Assembly (NCBI GenBank): GCA_963678675.1
Contig: OY783195.1
Coordinates: 2,428,001-2,492,000, forward strand
DNA: 64,000 bases
Direction: 5' to 3'
Source of the DNA: Xiphydria camelus
Lineage: Eukaryota; Arthropoda; Insecta; Hymenoptera; Xiphydriidae
This document shows positions 21,431 through 33,558 of the stretch, piece by piece. Position numbers and translations under genes: made by a program. The notes beneath the pieces were generated by a model, which did no database searches, was not told where the DNA came from, and saw nothing but the letters and a program-made list of their open reading frames with translations. Each line of letters begins with the position of its first letter. The first letter of the stretch is position 1.

Positions 21431-23060
21431 ATAGAATTCGATTACGATCGACTAGTCGATAATAGATATCGCACTCAAAGGAGACAGCATCTCGAAAAAA
21501 TGAGAGATAAGAGCAACAGTCGGATACATTCGGTGGTTCGATCGCAATCGCGAGTATTTTGTCGAAACCGGTATCACCGCGAATCAGCTCTTTCATTCAC
21601 CCGCGCCGTACCGTCCGCTTCGCCCGAGAGAGATGCAAGAATAATTTTCACGATTTATTGATCGGGCCGGGTTACGTAAGCTCGCGTAGCTCCTCGATTG
21701 CGTCGGAGCAAAATTAAAAGGCGACGCGCGAGAGATAAACGTCTTCGCGCGGCTAATCAATCACTCGCGCGCCGGCCGGCATGACGACATCCGTTATCCG
21801 GGTGTCAATGATTGTCTCGAATGTCGATCACTCCGGAGCATCCCTATCTCCCTTCGCGATCGCTTGGGGGAAAACCGCGATTGCTGGCGATTTTTTGGAA
21901 CAGTGATATTCCGCTGGAACTTTAATCGCGATGATCTCGCTATTTATGGACTTTTCGTCTATATTCGTATCAAGCTTTTTTGTACGTCTAAAAGTGCTCG
22001 TCGAAAAAGTATTACACCGATATTCGGAAAAAGTTAACGGGTAACGAGATAATCGGGATCAAAGTGGAGCAATACAAGTTCTACGATTTCCTTGTCAGAG
22101 ACGACGATACGGACGTCAGTAGTAGAGTGGTCCACGCATAAATTCTTATTATTTTCCCGTCCACTGACACCGAGATAAGAATAGCGGAGATATCTCCCGG
22201 ATCGTCTAATCGCGAGCGTAGGAAAAAAGGAGAATCGACGTCTCTTTAAACAAGATTTCTATTCGAATGCTGTATGCGTAATCTGTCAAACGATAAGACT
22301 CGTAACTTAACCATTATCTGTTTTTGAAGACATATTGACCCACTGTAAAGACGGTACACGATACACCTACGCAATTTATTCGACAAAACGTTTATAAAAA
22401 AAAATCCCACGAGTGCATCTTCGTGAAATAGACGCGATGCACTTATCTCATTAAATAAAAAAAAAATAATTTCTCAACGTAGAAACAAAGTCACTCCGAT
22501 CGCGTCATATAGATTATCACCCTTTTGAAGAGGAAACTGAGCCAATGCAGCGGTGCATCGCGCGCGTTGCACATCGACGTACGCGTACACGCAAACTACT
22601 CACGAGTCGGCTCGAAGATCATATCTCTTCGTCCTCGTAAAAGGCCTCAGCGACGAGTCAACCGCGGTGCAGTTCTCGTCAGGTGCAGCCAGCGCGAGGA
22701 GGACGCGACGACACTTCGCGGGAGCGATTCGCATGGAGCAAATAGACGTCGAGCTTTTGCAAGGCGACGGGCAAACTGGAATGCTTCTCCTCTCGAGCGA
22801 GAAATTCGGGTGCTATCTATCCCCGGGTCCCCGTCGTATCGCGTGTCATTATCATTTCGGCACCTTACAACGCGAATACGAGCGCGCGATCGCGAAGGTG
22901 GTCTTTGTCGTCTGAAATGAACCGACACATATTTAGATATCGGGGTCGAGAGTGGGGCTTGCAATGATACCGAACAAGACGTTTTTGTCGTGACGTAAAA
23001 TTCGAATTATATCGTCTCCATTCGATTAAGGGTCAACTAAGATTTTCGAATGGAGTCCTA
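21431..23060. other. Unique sequence
   Basis: Mixed composition. A plus-strand frame around 22553-22915 looks less biased than most but has no recognised motif. No gene called. Confidence 0.35.
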
Positions 23061-23531
23061 CACAGTGGGAAATCTTCTGTTGGAATCTCGGTCCACACAT
23101 TTTTGTTATGTATAATAAAATCAACAGATTCTTCACGTTATATGCCGAGATATTTCGTGGTAAAATTAACACAAATGAGTCGCTTGGTTTCAAAATCGGC
23201 CAACTCCAAGTAAGCAAATTTGTCAGGACTTCAAAAAATATGTACCACAGAAATGCAAGCATTTTAATTAAAGCGAGATTCTTGGTACATATATACCTAT
23301 AAGTATATTGCTTCGGAACAACTAATCCATATGTGTATACAAAAAATTCTTGGAAGATTTTGCTGCATTATAATTTTTTAAATGGAGATGGCCGATTTTA
23401 TCAAATACGGAGGTGGCCGATTTTGAAATCAAACGACTCAAATAATGTTAAATTAACACAAAGAATCAGTGGATTCTAACGCAAAAAAAATGAGTAGACC
23501 GATTCCAACGCAAAATTTCCAACTCAGGGTG
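23061..23531. mobile_element. Family M element with long inverted arms
   Basis: Starts CACAGTGGGAAATC after TA (23059-23060) and ends AACTCAGGGTG. The arms pair through GTTGGAATCTCGG / CCGATTCCAAC and AAAATCGGCC / GGCCGATTTT. Related M sequence lies at 34927-35285 and 55587-55760, all with AATTAACAC blocks. Confidence 0.6.
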
Positions 23532-24599
23532 AAAACAAAAATGTTACGGAGTTAAAGCTTTATGCAAAAATATGTTTGAATGACACATTTTTTTGACGGC
23601 GTAGACAAATTCTGTACAATATTCGAGGCAGACATCCGCTCTTCAACCCCGATCGCTTCGTCACCTGTCCAATTCACACATTCGGGGATGAAATTCGACT
23701 TCGAGGCTCAAGCGCAATCGCGCGGCGACCTCTCTATCTCTTCGAGCGGGTATGCAGGAGGAAATCCGAATCCCCCCGGCCACCTAAGTAGCGTGGGAGT
23801 GCGTTTATTATATCGGGAGCATAAGACGCGCGCGGTGATGTGTTCCCGATGTGTCACGACAATGCGACCGCCTAAACAACCGGCAGACACCGGGCGAGAT
23901 AACCGCGCGAACTGTCGTCCGCGGAGCTCCTCCGAGAAACCACACAGAGATACTTCGACGCTTTGTTTGTTCTCCGCGAGATAAGTGCATCGGCGGATGC
24001 GGCGTATTTAAGCGCATCAGCGGATCCCGAAAGGCTCGTCTCCGGAGCGCCACCATCGGCGATATTCGCGCGATCGTTTTCGTCGGCGATAACGAGTTAT
24101 CTATCAGCGAGGACCTTCGCGCATCGATGTGGGCTATTTTTACATCGGCGTTCTCGATGGGCATCGATAATAAGATCTTCTCTGCCGATAAGATCGGCTC
24201 GAGGAGTCGTGCGGAGTGATCGAGATCGATGGGTAATTGAGAACGTGACATGAGCCGAGACACGAAGGAAAAGCGGGGTCGTCCGAATCGATCCTGATAA
24301 ATGAGAGGACACGAGGATGAGAGAAATGTACGAAATGAGGAGAAAGGACTTCAATCGCCGATACATCCTTATTCCGCTCATCTTATCGGGCTATATTTCC
24401 CATCGCCCAACGAGCTGTACGTCTGCAAGGAGTAGGGGCATTGTCTGCGCGCAGCTCGTCCGAGATAAGAGCTTCCTTCCTGCAGATAGGAAAGACAGTA
24501 TCCCGTGGGACCGACCACGACGCGACGCGCCGACGCGGCGTCTCTATTATCAAGATGGTGTGCGCGCGCGTACGTTTGCTTCGAGGCGACTGTCATTTG
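23532..24599. other. Unique sequence
   Basis: CpG-rich from 23640 onward. No gene recognised. Confidence 0.35.
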
Positions 24600-24720
24600 A
24601 ATGAAAAATAAACATTTTAATAATTAACATATTACATTTTCTCGTCCTCGCGAAATATTTATTTCGCCGTATATTTAAAATCACATTTCTTAACCACTGA
24701 TAAATTGTTCTCTCGGGGTG
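24600..24720. mobile_element. MITE family B, right fragment
   Basis: Contains ATTTATTTCGCCGTATATTT and ends ATAAATTGTTCTCTCGGGGTG, as in the right halves of the B copies at 39.7 and 42.9 kb. Confidence 0.65.
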
Positions 24721-25433
24721 CACGAATCACGATTCTCGGGCCCGCAACCGGGGCCCACGACGCGGGGCAACGTTGATTTATAGGAGCTCTCGGACCCTCC
24801 CGACCGCATAGGACGCGTCGCGCGAGTAGAAGGTGATCCTCGTCCACGCACTCCCGCGCGGCAGGCCAGGCGTGAAACGAAGCTCGGAGCCGCCGCTTCT
24901 TCGGTGTCACGGAAGGCCGCACCCCTCGAGTTCTTTACGAGGCAACTCGAAACCCCCGAAATTGAAGGCACTTCGGGAGGACGTCCATCAAAGGGTTCCG
25001 AATAAATACCGACGGGACCGCGCGCGGCCACGGTAACGATGACCGGCGTGTGTGGAAAAATGCGCAGTGAGTGCTCGACAAAGCGAATTTTTGCTGTATA
25101 ACGCTTATATACGCTCCACATTACAACCGCAACATATAACGCCACGGCACCGGAATACGCCGTCGCTCGTATCTTCGCGAGTCTCATCGGGTCGAGTGTT
25201 TGATCGATGGATCGCCCCGAGGACCGGAAATTATGCGTCAGTCGATCTCCGCAGCGGAAGCGACCGGTATACGGCGCGCCCCGTGTCCGATCACGCCACT
25301 ATCTGCTATTTGTCGATTGCGCTTTCCGCAGCTACGGCGCCCGAGGTCACCCTGAATTTTCTCCTGGGCTCTAACGAAGTTTTTCTTGATTTAGGAAGAA
25401 AACTGCATCGGGCTCTCTACATTTGAATCGGTA
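24721..25433. other. Unique GC-rich sequence
   Basis: No gene or repeat recognised. Confidence 0.35.
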
Positions 25434-25515
25434 CACCGAGGAAACAGTTTATTTGTAGTTGATAAATGTTTGTTTGAATATGCGGCAAAAAGCAAACGTT
25501 GACTTTAAAACGATC
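25434..25515 (+). mobile_element. MITE family B, left fragment
   Basis: CACCGAGGAAACAGTTTATTTG followed by GTTGATAAATGTTTGTTTG and a GCGGCAAA block. TA at 25432-25433. Confidence 0.6.
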
Positions 25516-25679
25516 GATTATTATTGTGTAGTTTGCATGAACGTCGTGGCGATCATGCAAGTCCATCTGGGATAGCGATGAAGGATATTTCAGATCGAGA
25601 GAGTATAGGATAAAACAATCGAAATGCAATTTTGCTGCGAAGTAACCTATTCCCAATCGACATAGAAGTGACTAGGATA

Positions 25680-25900
25680 AAAGTGGAACGATGAACGCCT
25701 CAGTTTCTGTTTAACTGTGAACGCGATTATCTCGAAACGCGGTGGAGATATGTAAAAAATAAAAAGAAGCTTTTTTATAGTAAAAATATGCCTTAACATT
25801 TCTCCTCAGAAATTGTTTTCGATACCTGCAATCGTTTTCGAGATAATCGATTTCAAAGTCGCTCCTCAACTGGGGCGTCTCTATCCTATTATACTTTTTC
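25680..25900 (+). mobile_element. Family N element
   Basis: Shares GTGAACGCGATTATCTCGAAACG, GGTGGAGATATG and TTTTCGAGATAATCGATTTC with the copies at 36431-36657 and (reversed) 47775-47990. Its ends are decayed relative to the 36.4 kb copy. Confidence 0.6.
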
Positions 25901-26735
25901 CTTAAATAAAAATCCGAGACAGTCGATATCGCGAAGGAATCGCCCGGAAGACTCGACGAAAACTCTCGCGCGCGTGCCACTCGCGCGCACCCCATCGCGA
26001 TGCCGTTACCATATCCCACATATGTACGTCGCAGAACGGGGCGTGCGCGTGTACTTCTATTATAACGCGAAATTCTAGACCAGGTCGGATGTCCGTGTAA
26101 CCGTATATAGTATATGTGCGTCGTTGTTGCAAGGGGCTCTCTTCGAATGTGGTACAGTCGACTGTAAGTATAATAACGGTAGGACCTTGGGTTCCGCCTA
26201 CGAGAGATCATCTCTCTCACGGGATCTTTGGAGGGTCGACCGAATTTCCTATACGTGTGCAGTTGCGTATACTCGACAGATATTTGATGAAAAAGAGTGA
26301 TAAATTCGGATGAGAAAAATCCCTAATTTTCCGTCCAAATGAAAAACCACCATACACATTAACCTTTAAATAATTCCTCGCCTCACAAATCACAAATTGT
26401 CTGTCTCTATAAGCTCGCGAGACTCGCAATTCTTTCCGTGCGATTAAAACTGATATAACCGCAGCGTCGATAATCCGTACCTAATTAATTTCGCGAGTCA
26501 ATCGTTCGCGCGGAGGAACAATAATAATCGCCGATGCTCGACGAAGAGAATTCATATAGCGAGCCTCTGCAAAACGATTCCCGACGAGATGCTTTGTCCC
26601 GAAGACAAAATATCGCGTAAATCTTCAGATGGTCGTAAAAGTCAACGAGATTTTCCTTCCTCGATTATTATTAATAAACGCCGAGACGTTTATCGAGAGA
26701 CTGTATCTCTCACGGTAACCATATCATATGAGGCT
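25901..26735. other. Unique sequence
   Basis: CpG-rich to about 26060, then AT-rich. Nothing recognised. Confidence 0.35.
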
Positions 26736-26927
26736 AAGCATACTCGCCAGGAAAGAAACTTTTATCACTATTATCTTATTATCTATGAGCTTTTAGCTCA
26801 TATGTGTGTAATACTTTTTTAAAGATTATACTTTTATCTACAACAAAGTCTCATATCGAGTCAGGCCTAAAATTCATTGATAATGAGATAATAGTGATTG
26901 AAGTTTCTCTTCTGGCGAATAAGTTTA
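26736..26927. mobile_element. Palindromic element R
   Basis: The inverted pair CTCGCCAGGAAAGAAACTT / AAGTTTCTCTTCTGGCGAA, continuing through ATCACTATTATCTTATTATC and its complement. Single copy here. No clear target duplication. Confidence 0.55.
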
Positions 26928-27622
26928 ACTTTTAAGTATATACGTCTTTGTTTAGAACGCTTGATTTTCGTTCGCGTCGCGAATCTCATCTCCGAGCGAA
27001 ATTACGCTGATGCGCGGAAACTCACAATAGTAGATTACGTCGCTTGCAGATGGCACGCGGAGCTCCCCGAACTCCGCGGCGAAAGGAAAATCCGGAACGC
27101 CGGGGAAATTGTGCGCCGCGAAAAGTGCGTCGTCTCACGCGACGCGACTGATTGTAACCTCACCGACGAGCTCGCGAGCTGCCAATCTTCCGCGAACCCT
27201 CACCACCTAAACGGAGCTCGGTGCGATGAAGGTTTTACGAGAGAGGTCGAACGCGTGGAACCAGACAGCGAAATAGAAACGAACTCCCCCCCCCCCCCCC
27301 CCCGCGTCTTTCCGAAGAAACGAAATGACTGGTATTACCGGGCAATCCGCGAGCTTCGGCAGTCTGATAAATCAGCCCTGGAAGCACGGCCGTCCGGTTG
27401 CCGGTACCATTGTGTCCCGACGCACGCGACGTCCGAGCGATAATCCTCGCGGCGGAACGCGAGGCGTGCGCGTCGTAAGAAGATCACGCGGCACTTTGGC
27501 GGATAGGAAAATTTCGCCCGACGTCGCGGTCACGCGAGGAAACACGGAAAGGGGCGACACGCGTGGGGACACGCGGCGTCTCGAAGGGACACTTCCCTGG
27601 TCGTTGGCCGGAATGATGCGTG
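26928..27622. other. Unique GC-rich sequence with poly-C
   Basis: An 18-C run at 27286-27303. No supported gene. Confidence 0.4.
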
Positions 27623-28015
27623 CACCGAAAAAAAAAAAAAATGTAGTCGAGTCAGTTAAACGTATTTTCGAATAGTCGTAAGATGACGTTTATTCGATTA
27701 GAATGAATATCGATGGTCCTGTCAACTTTATAAAAGTGCCATGAGCAGAAAGTACTGATCGGAATGGCTTGAAATTTTTATGGGATGCATGTATCAACGC
27801 CATCTGTCAGACGATATAGCAAGAATTATATTCTGTCATGTCTGCTCGTCAATAAGGCCGGAAACTTTTGAAATGTGTGACCCACGTATAAATATTACTG
27901 ATTTAATAGAATATTATTTGAACCAAATTGGTATTCATTCGAATCGTATAAATGTGTTCTCAGGGCTGTGTTCAAGAACACGTTTATTTCGATCAAGCAA
28001 GTTTTCTTCTCAGCG
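27623..28015. mobile_element. MITE family E with insertion
   Basis: CACCGAAAAAAAA... to ...CAAGTTTTCTTCTCAGCG, followed by TA. The E sequence is continuous with other copies once 27714-27892 is removed. Confidence 0.65.
27714..27892. mobile_element. Insertion of unknown class inside E
   Basis: About 180 bp absent from the other E copies. Begins GGTCCTGTCAACTTTATAAAAG and ends GAAATGTGTGACCCACG. It contains TCAACGCCATCTGTCAGACG. It may be the remnant of a mariner element, but I cannot show inverted ends. Confidence 0.35.
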
Positions 28016-28817
28016 TACATTTTTCCTCATTTTTTTCTATCTTCAGGGAAATGGGGAAAAAATTCGTCGGGTATCTCATGAAACACTTCGTCGTGAAAAC
28101 ATTGCAGCGTGCGGAGATCAATTCGAAACGTCGAGAGAAGCGCAGCTGACGTACTTACGGCGATATCACAGTTCAGTCCTGGGTTCTAAATTACCACCGT
28201 TCCACGCGCGATCATTCTTTGCCGTATAAAAAGCCTTGTTCCGTGGTGCTTGCTATCTGCCATCTAAAAAAAATCAGTAAAATCTGAGCCCGCGCGCGCG
28301 CGCGCGCGCGCGAGCCGAGGAGGGTAGACATACATGCGCATACATATATGTACTACGTTCCGTCGCATCTGTCGTCACGCCCTATAGCAGCGAATGGGTG
28401 CGAGTGTGCAGCGTTGGCATATACAGTCGCAGCCGAATGTAAGCCCGTATACACGCTCGTCTATAGTCGGAGTCACATGCCGTAAGCGCGCGGGAGAGAC
28501 GCGCGAGAGCGACGGGAGAGGGATGTTTTTCAGTTCGGGGTGGGCGAGGGGCCTAAATGTTTTATTACTTAATCATAACGCCGGGGGGAGCCGAGAGCTG
28601 CGCGGGGGAAAGAGCGATATAATGCGAATCGCGGGGTGGGAAGTATCGAGGCGATCGTTGTTCCGCTCCAATTATTCATACGTGATCGTGACAACTGTAT
28701 ATGTCTGCGTTACAAAATGCCTGAAATAATTATGTTTTCTCCCGTGATACCGTGCCTCTCATGGGAAGATTGTCCTCCTCTTCCTTACATAACTCATGAT
28801 AAAATAAAATTGACCCA
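28016..28817. other. Unique sequence with (CG)n
   Basis: (CG)n at 28290-28312. A TATAAAAAG at 28226-28234 (plus strand) is noted, but no gene follows it that I can support. Confidence 0.35.
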
Positions 28818-29351
28818 CACTGAGAAAAATAATTAGGTTAAAATGACAAAAAACATCTATTTAAACGCGCTTAATTACACTCACAATCAGTGGAATTTAT
28901 AGGTCGCACAGCAATAAGTATAGCCGTGATAGCTCTACTTTAAGGCTAAATGAAGTTAACCGGTAATATAGCAATACCAAATAGTAAATAGAGAAATACA
29001 TATTCCTGAAATAACTATACGTAGGTATAGTTGGAATAGAAATACGTATTGCTAAGTTTAACCAGAACTTATTCTTATATTCATAAACTACTAGCATCGT
29101 CGTACAATCTATACAATTTCTTTCGGTGTATTCTAATCAAAATACTGGCATTTTCCACTGGTCAGTTGAGCCAAATATCAAGTAATTCTAACCAAATCAG
29201 TTTAGCTACCCCAACCAAACGTTTAGTTATTCCGACGAAAAAGTAGCCAATTTAACCAAACAGATATGATGGAGGATCCATATTTCACCAAACGGTTTGG
29301 TCATCGTCTCCGGGATTTTTGCTCAAGTTGGCCGAGTTATTTTTCTCAGCG
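28818..29351 (+). mobile_element. MITE family A with nested element
   Basis: CACTGAGAAAAATAATTAGG... to ...GTTATTTTTCTCAGCG. The A sequence TTAATTA | TTCTAATCAAAATACTGG is restored when 28878-29130 is removed. Confidence 0.8.
28878..29128. mobile_element. 251-bp element nested at a TA in A
   Basis: CACTCACAATC... to ...CTTTCGGTG, with TA on each side (28876-28877, 29129-29130). Intact A copies have one TA here, so this shows a TA duplication directly. The inner sequence contains CTATACGTAGGTATAG, a short palindrome. Confidence 0.7.
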
Positions 29352-30053
29352 CACGTGAAAAAAGATGCAAGTATAAGAGAAATTCTAAACGTCATTCTCG
29401 GCTCGTTCTAATCCCCGTCTTACATTTTTATCGTTCGAGTACGATGACGGATGTCCGCGAAGCCCTACGCCGAGCCTCTTTAGGGCTAACGAGAACCATC
29501 GAGCAGAACCAGCCGCCTATATGGAGGAGCCTCGTGAGACGAAACGTCCGACGAGTGTAGGCGATAAACTCGAATCGCGAACAACGATCGTGCCTCGCAA
29601 CCGCGCCGTATTAGGTACGTCGCGTTCGGTGCGTCGGCCGGCTGGCTGACGGCGCGGTGGCGATGTCTCAATTAGCCGCCGCGATCGAGGGGTGGATACG
29701 CGCTTCTCGAATAAAGAGACGAGAGGAGAGGAGAGATTCCCGGGATGCATTGACGCGAGAACCGCCGCGACAAAAGGGCTGAGGCATCCCCGTTTACCGT
29801 GCGCACGCCAAAGTACACTGTATAACTACATTAGGGGTCGCAACCTTTCCCCGTAGCACGCGCCAGCTGGCTCATTGTGAAATTACTGCCCCACCGATAT
29901 CCGCGAACCACCGGCGTAGGATCTTGACCTCAAATTCAGGGGTGGCTCCGTATATGCGGATATCTACTAGGAATATTACGTTCGCGATTGGGGGGGGTGA
30001 TTTTGCGTGTAACCCGGATCGCGAGGCATGAATTGGGGATGCTATCTGGCGTA
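29352..30053. other. Unique sequence
   Basis: CpG-rich. No gene or repeat recognised. Confidence 0.35.
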
Positions 30054-30482
30054 CACTGAGAAAGATAATTAAATTAAAATAACGAAATGTATTAAACATA
30101 TAATATATAGTTAAATATTTTTAGTTATTCTAACAGAAATACTGGTTAATTAAACCAAATATTTCATTATTCGGACCAAATGTTTAGTTTCTCGAACCGA
30201 AAAGTGAATTGTAAGAATTTGTATTACACTTAATACAATTGTATACAAAGCTTTAATCCAATACGTGATTATGAAAATTAACATACTCCGTTATGAGATT
30301 TATAGGGGCAATGTCATAAGGAAATATATTAATTTTCATAATCACGTACTGGAACAAAACTTCATAAAAATTATTAAAATTACTAATTTTTTTTTAACAG
30401 ATGGAGTATCCGTATCTCAACAAACAGTTTGATCATCGTCTCCAAAATTTTGGTTAAACTGACGAAATTATTTTTCTCAGTG
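30054..30482 (+). mobile_element. MITE family A with nested T element
   Basis: CACTGAGAAAGATAATTAAA... to ...AATTATTTTTCTCAGTG, TA at both ends (30052-30053, 30483-30484). Interrupted by about 190 bp of family T. Confidence 0.8.
30210..30398 (+). mobile_element. Family T element nested in A
   Basis: Inverted CCAATACGTGATTATGAAAA / TTTTCATAATCACGTACTGG arms, and ATAAGGAAATATATTAATTT shared with the T copies at 50.4 and 56.2 kb. This copy lacks the U palindrome found inside those two. Confidence 0.65.
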
Positions 30483-31171
30483 TATAAATTCTACTGTATA
30501 CATTTCTGTAGCTCTTCGAGGAATACGAGAATCGATGCGAGAGGGTAGTGCTTACTTTGAATGTCAACTACAAACATTTAAAAGAAAAATAAAGTGGCGC
30601 TGCACGGAATTCATATGAATAAGACGCTGAATAAAACACGAAATAAAAAGGCACATTCCACCTTCATTCATTTGAATTAATTTCGAAAAAAAATACGCGA
30701 CGCATCGACCCCCTCTGAAATTCCATTTCGAAATCTCTCGAAAGGGGACGTTATAGTGACGTTTCGACGTACCCCACGCCAATGAGGGGATCATCCTCTA
30801 ATGTATTTACACGGGGACGAGACAGCAGTGGGACGGGGTCGAAATGGGGTGAGATTTGTCACCCGTATATAGAGGCGACGCCGTGTCCGACACGAACTAC
30901 ACGGTTGTATCACCATTGTCATCCGAGCCGAAAGATTAAGCTAATTTCACACATGTCCTCCATTGACCGATTCCGTTGACAATGTTCGCGGCATCCAGGG
31001 CTTTCCGCCCCTGCCGCAGCGGGAAGCACGTCGCGCGCGGGGCACTCGACGCGTTAAATTGTCCGGATCGACGGTTTTGTCCCGGCGTAATAACAAACGC
31101 GGCGCAATTCCGCGCGAATCTGACCACGAGCGCAATCACTTACCGTCGAAATTTAGGGGGGTAGAAAAGCT
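30483..31171. other. Unique sequence
   Basis: No gene or repeat recognised. Confidence 0.35.
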
Positions 31172-31427
31172 CCGCAGAAAAAAGAATTCGTTAGGTTTAC
31201 TAAAAATTACTTGCGGGATCGCAAGTAATTATTCATTTATATCGATGAAATTTGTTAAAAAGAGAGTCAATTAAATATCTCTTCCTTACAATCGTATGGA
31301 ATAATATGTCATTGCAAGGAAGACTAATACGAAATATTTGATTAATATGAAAAAAAAAGATTTGATTTATGTAAATAAATAATTACCCGCGACCCCGCAA
31401 AATCCAACTAATTCTTTTTCTCCCTGT
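31172..31427. mobile_element. MITE family C, nearly full length
   Basis: GCAGAAAAAAGAATTCGTTAGG... to ...AACTAATTCTTTTTCTCCCTG. Inner arms TTACTTGCGGGATCGCAAG and AATTACCCGCGACCCCGC. TCTTCCTTACAATCG pairs with GTCATTGCAAGGAAGA. Confidence 0.75.
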
Positions 31428-31880
31428 CCTGATAAAAGTATCGCGGGGTCGGAAGTTCGAGGAAGTCGACCCGGCGGCGTTATGCACCGACCTCGACTTC
31501 CGAGGGCAAAAAAAAGCGCAAGGCCATCTCGGCACACTTTCCGGAAGCTGCTAACGATCGTTCAGATAACGCGTAACGACTGACCCAACTAGCGGCGAGT
31601 CTCGACGTAGGTATAGGTGGAACATCTGCTCGCGAGTATAACGCTCGATTAGTCGGGGGTTCTTCGGGCCAGATCGTCCGTATACATACGAGAAAGTGAG
31701 CGCTAGGACGATCCCGCCCACATCCTTCGGGAGGTTTACAATTACGCAACGTCCTGCATATGCGCGTCACCGCTGCCGCCCGTGAAGAGGACAGTTGGGC
31801 GATCCGCACGTGTCTCTCCTATCCGCTCGACGCGTCTGCGTCCACGAGGCGCGTACGTGGAGGCTGCAGCGTGCGAAAAA
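31428..31880. other. Unique sequence
   Basis: CpG-rich with no repeat. No gene recognised. Confidence 0.35.
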
Positions 31881-31984
31881 CTGCATCCGATGCGAGCGAC
31901 GAACGCGCGAGGGATGCTGCATGGACCAGTCGCCCGAGATCTTCGCTCTTAAATTTCTTGCACACGTTGGCGGTTCTTTTTCCA

Positions 31985-32212
31985 CACTCGGGAGAAAGAT
32001 CGTTCCGTTTGACTAAATTTTGAGATTACACGGGCGGCCGACTAAACATAAAGTCATCTGAATAAATGTTTATAGTTGAAGCAGCTAATTATCTAATTAA
32101 TTCGACTAAATTTTAGTCACTCTAAATAGATAGTTGTTGAGATAATTAAATATTGAGTTGTTCGCCCGCCACCTCAAAATTTAGTCAAATCGAACGATTT
32201 TTCTTCTTATTG
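31985..32212. mobile_element. MITE family F, copy 1
   Basis: CACTCGGGAGAAAGATCG with inverted GACTAAATTTTGAG / CTCAAAATTTAGTC arms. The right end is decayed (TTTTTCTTCTTATTG). Confidence 0.65.
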
Positions 32213-32319
32213 TTACTGCATCACGTCGAGCGACGATCCGCGCGAGGGATGCTGCGTGGACCAAACGTCCGAGATCTTCGTTCTTAAATTTCTTCCATAC
32301 GAAACGATTCTTTTTTCAA

Positions 32320-32545
32320 CACTCGGAAAAAATCGTTTCATTCGACTAAACTTTCCGGTTACGGGGGCGGCCAACTAAATGTATCATTATTCGAATAAAT
32401 ATTTCGTCGAAGCGCAGCTGAACATCTAATTAATTCAACTAAATTATAGTTACTCAAACTACATATTCGTTGAGATACCACTAAATATTAAGTTCTCTGT
32501 CCGCGACCTCAAAATTTAGTCGAAACGAACGATTTTTTCTCGGTG
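32320..32545. mobile_element. MITE family F, copy 2
   Basis: CACTCGGAAAAAATCG... to ...CGATTTTTTCTCGGTG, then TA. Shares GGGGCGGCCAACTAAA and CATCTAATTAATTC with copy 1. Confidence 0.7.
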
Positions 32546-32547
32546 TA

Positions 32548-33258
32548 TCTCGCCGAGAAAAAAGAATATAAATTTCGAGAAAAAGAAACATCCCCTCTCC
32601 GACGCGACTCGTTTATCGCTCGACTCTCGCGCCTCCAGACTCCCCGGGGCCAATTTCACGCGCGCACGATGCTCGAGAGCGAAGATAAGGAAGATTCAAC
32701 GGCGTGTAATGTCCTCTTAAGGTTCCCCGGCACGCTTTCTTTTCCTTCCCACGCGCGCGACCCCGGGCCGCGGACCCCTGGGACTCGAGAGACGCGCGGC
32801 GAGGACGATTCTCCGGTCCGCGGCCCTCGCGCGCGAGTGCGCGGGAGGGTTTCGCGTGTCATTTGACACAGTCCTAAACCCGATTCGCGCCACACGCTTC
32901 GCCCGCCCGGTTTTGTCTCGCGTTCGCGTTCCCAGCCCCGAAGAACAAATGCGAGAGAGGCCCGCGCGTCTCTCGCCCCCGGAGAGGAATACCTACGGCG
33001 CGGCGGGTCCCGCGCCGGACCGGGGATATACCGTGAATGTGCGTTCGAACAAACGATTCCCAAGCGATGAATGTGCCGCCGCGCATGAGAAGAGCGCGCG
33101 CGAATCTCTCGAGAAGATAAGCCTTTGTGCCGGTCCAGCTCCGGGAAAGAGAAAGAGGAGGGAAAAAGAAACGTTAAAACGCGCCTGCGCCTCCGCGCGC
33201 GATTCGCACGCGTGTATACGTATGCGTGCGTTTGTGTGCGCACGCGTGTGTATGTCCT
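32548..33258. other. Unique GC-rich sequence
   Basis: CpG-dense. Overlapping frames on both strands, no recognised gene. Confidence 0.4.
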
Positions 33259-33552
33259 GTACTGAGAAAAGAATCGTTCGATTTTACTAAATTTCGAAGT
33301 AAGATTTTTTAAAACGCATTGCCGAAATGGCTATACGTATAATTTAAATAGATATCAGTTCCGGTAAAATAAAAACAAGTATGGCTAAGGCAATTATTCG
33401 AACCAATATGTATTTAGTTAAAGCACCGAAGTATTCAGTTACTTTGACTAAATTTAAATTGCTTTAAATACATATTTGTTAATATAACTACATGTTTAAT
33501 CGGCCGCTCATAATCTCCAAATTTCATTAAATCATGCGATTTTTTCTCAGTG
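33259..33552. mobile_element. MITE family F, copy 3
   Basis: ACTGAGAAAAGAATCGTTCG... to ...CATGCGATTTTTTCTCAGTG, TA at 33553-33554. Arms contain TTTACTAAATTTCG and its counterpart. It lies outside the tandem duplication. Confidence 0.7.
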
Positions 33553-33558
33553 TACGTA

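Larger units (their letters stand above)
31881..32547. repeat. Two-copy tandem duplication carrying MITE F
   Basis: Unit 1 (31881-32215) and unit 2 (32216-32547) each begin CTGCATC. They share GCGCGAGGGATGCTGC and GAGATCTTCG and end at the right terminus of an F MITE. Each unit therefore holds about 100 bp of host DNA plus one F element (31985-32212; 32320-32545). The copies are clearly diverged. Confidence 0.75.

Noticed and set aside
28160..28262. Exon-like segment on the minus strand: TTTTTTTTAG, ATGGCAGATAGC..., GTAAGTACG
   Set aside because: Acceptor and donor look good, but all three frames contain stops before the donor, so it is not coding. A UTR exon is possible but unsupported.
31130..31180. 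Minus-strand GACG|GTAAGTGA donor beside a T-rich tract
   Set aside because: The pyrimidine tract is the terminus of a C-family MITE and the segment between contains a stop.
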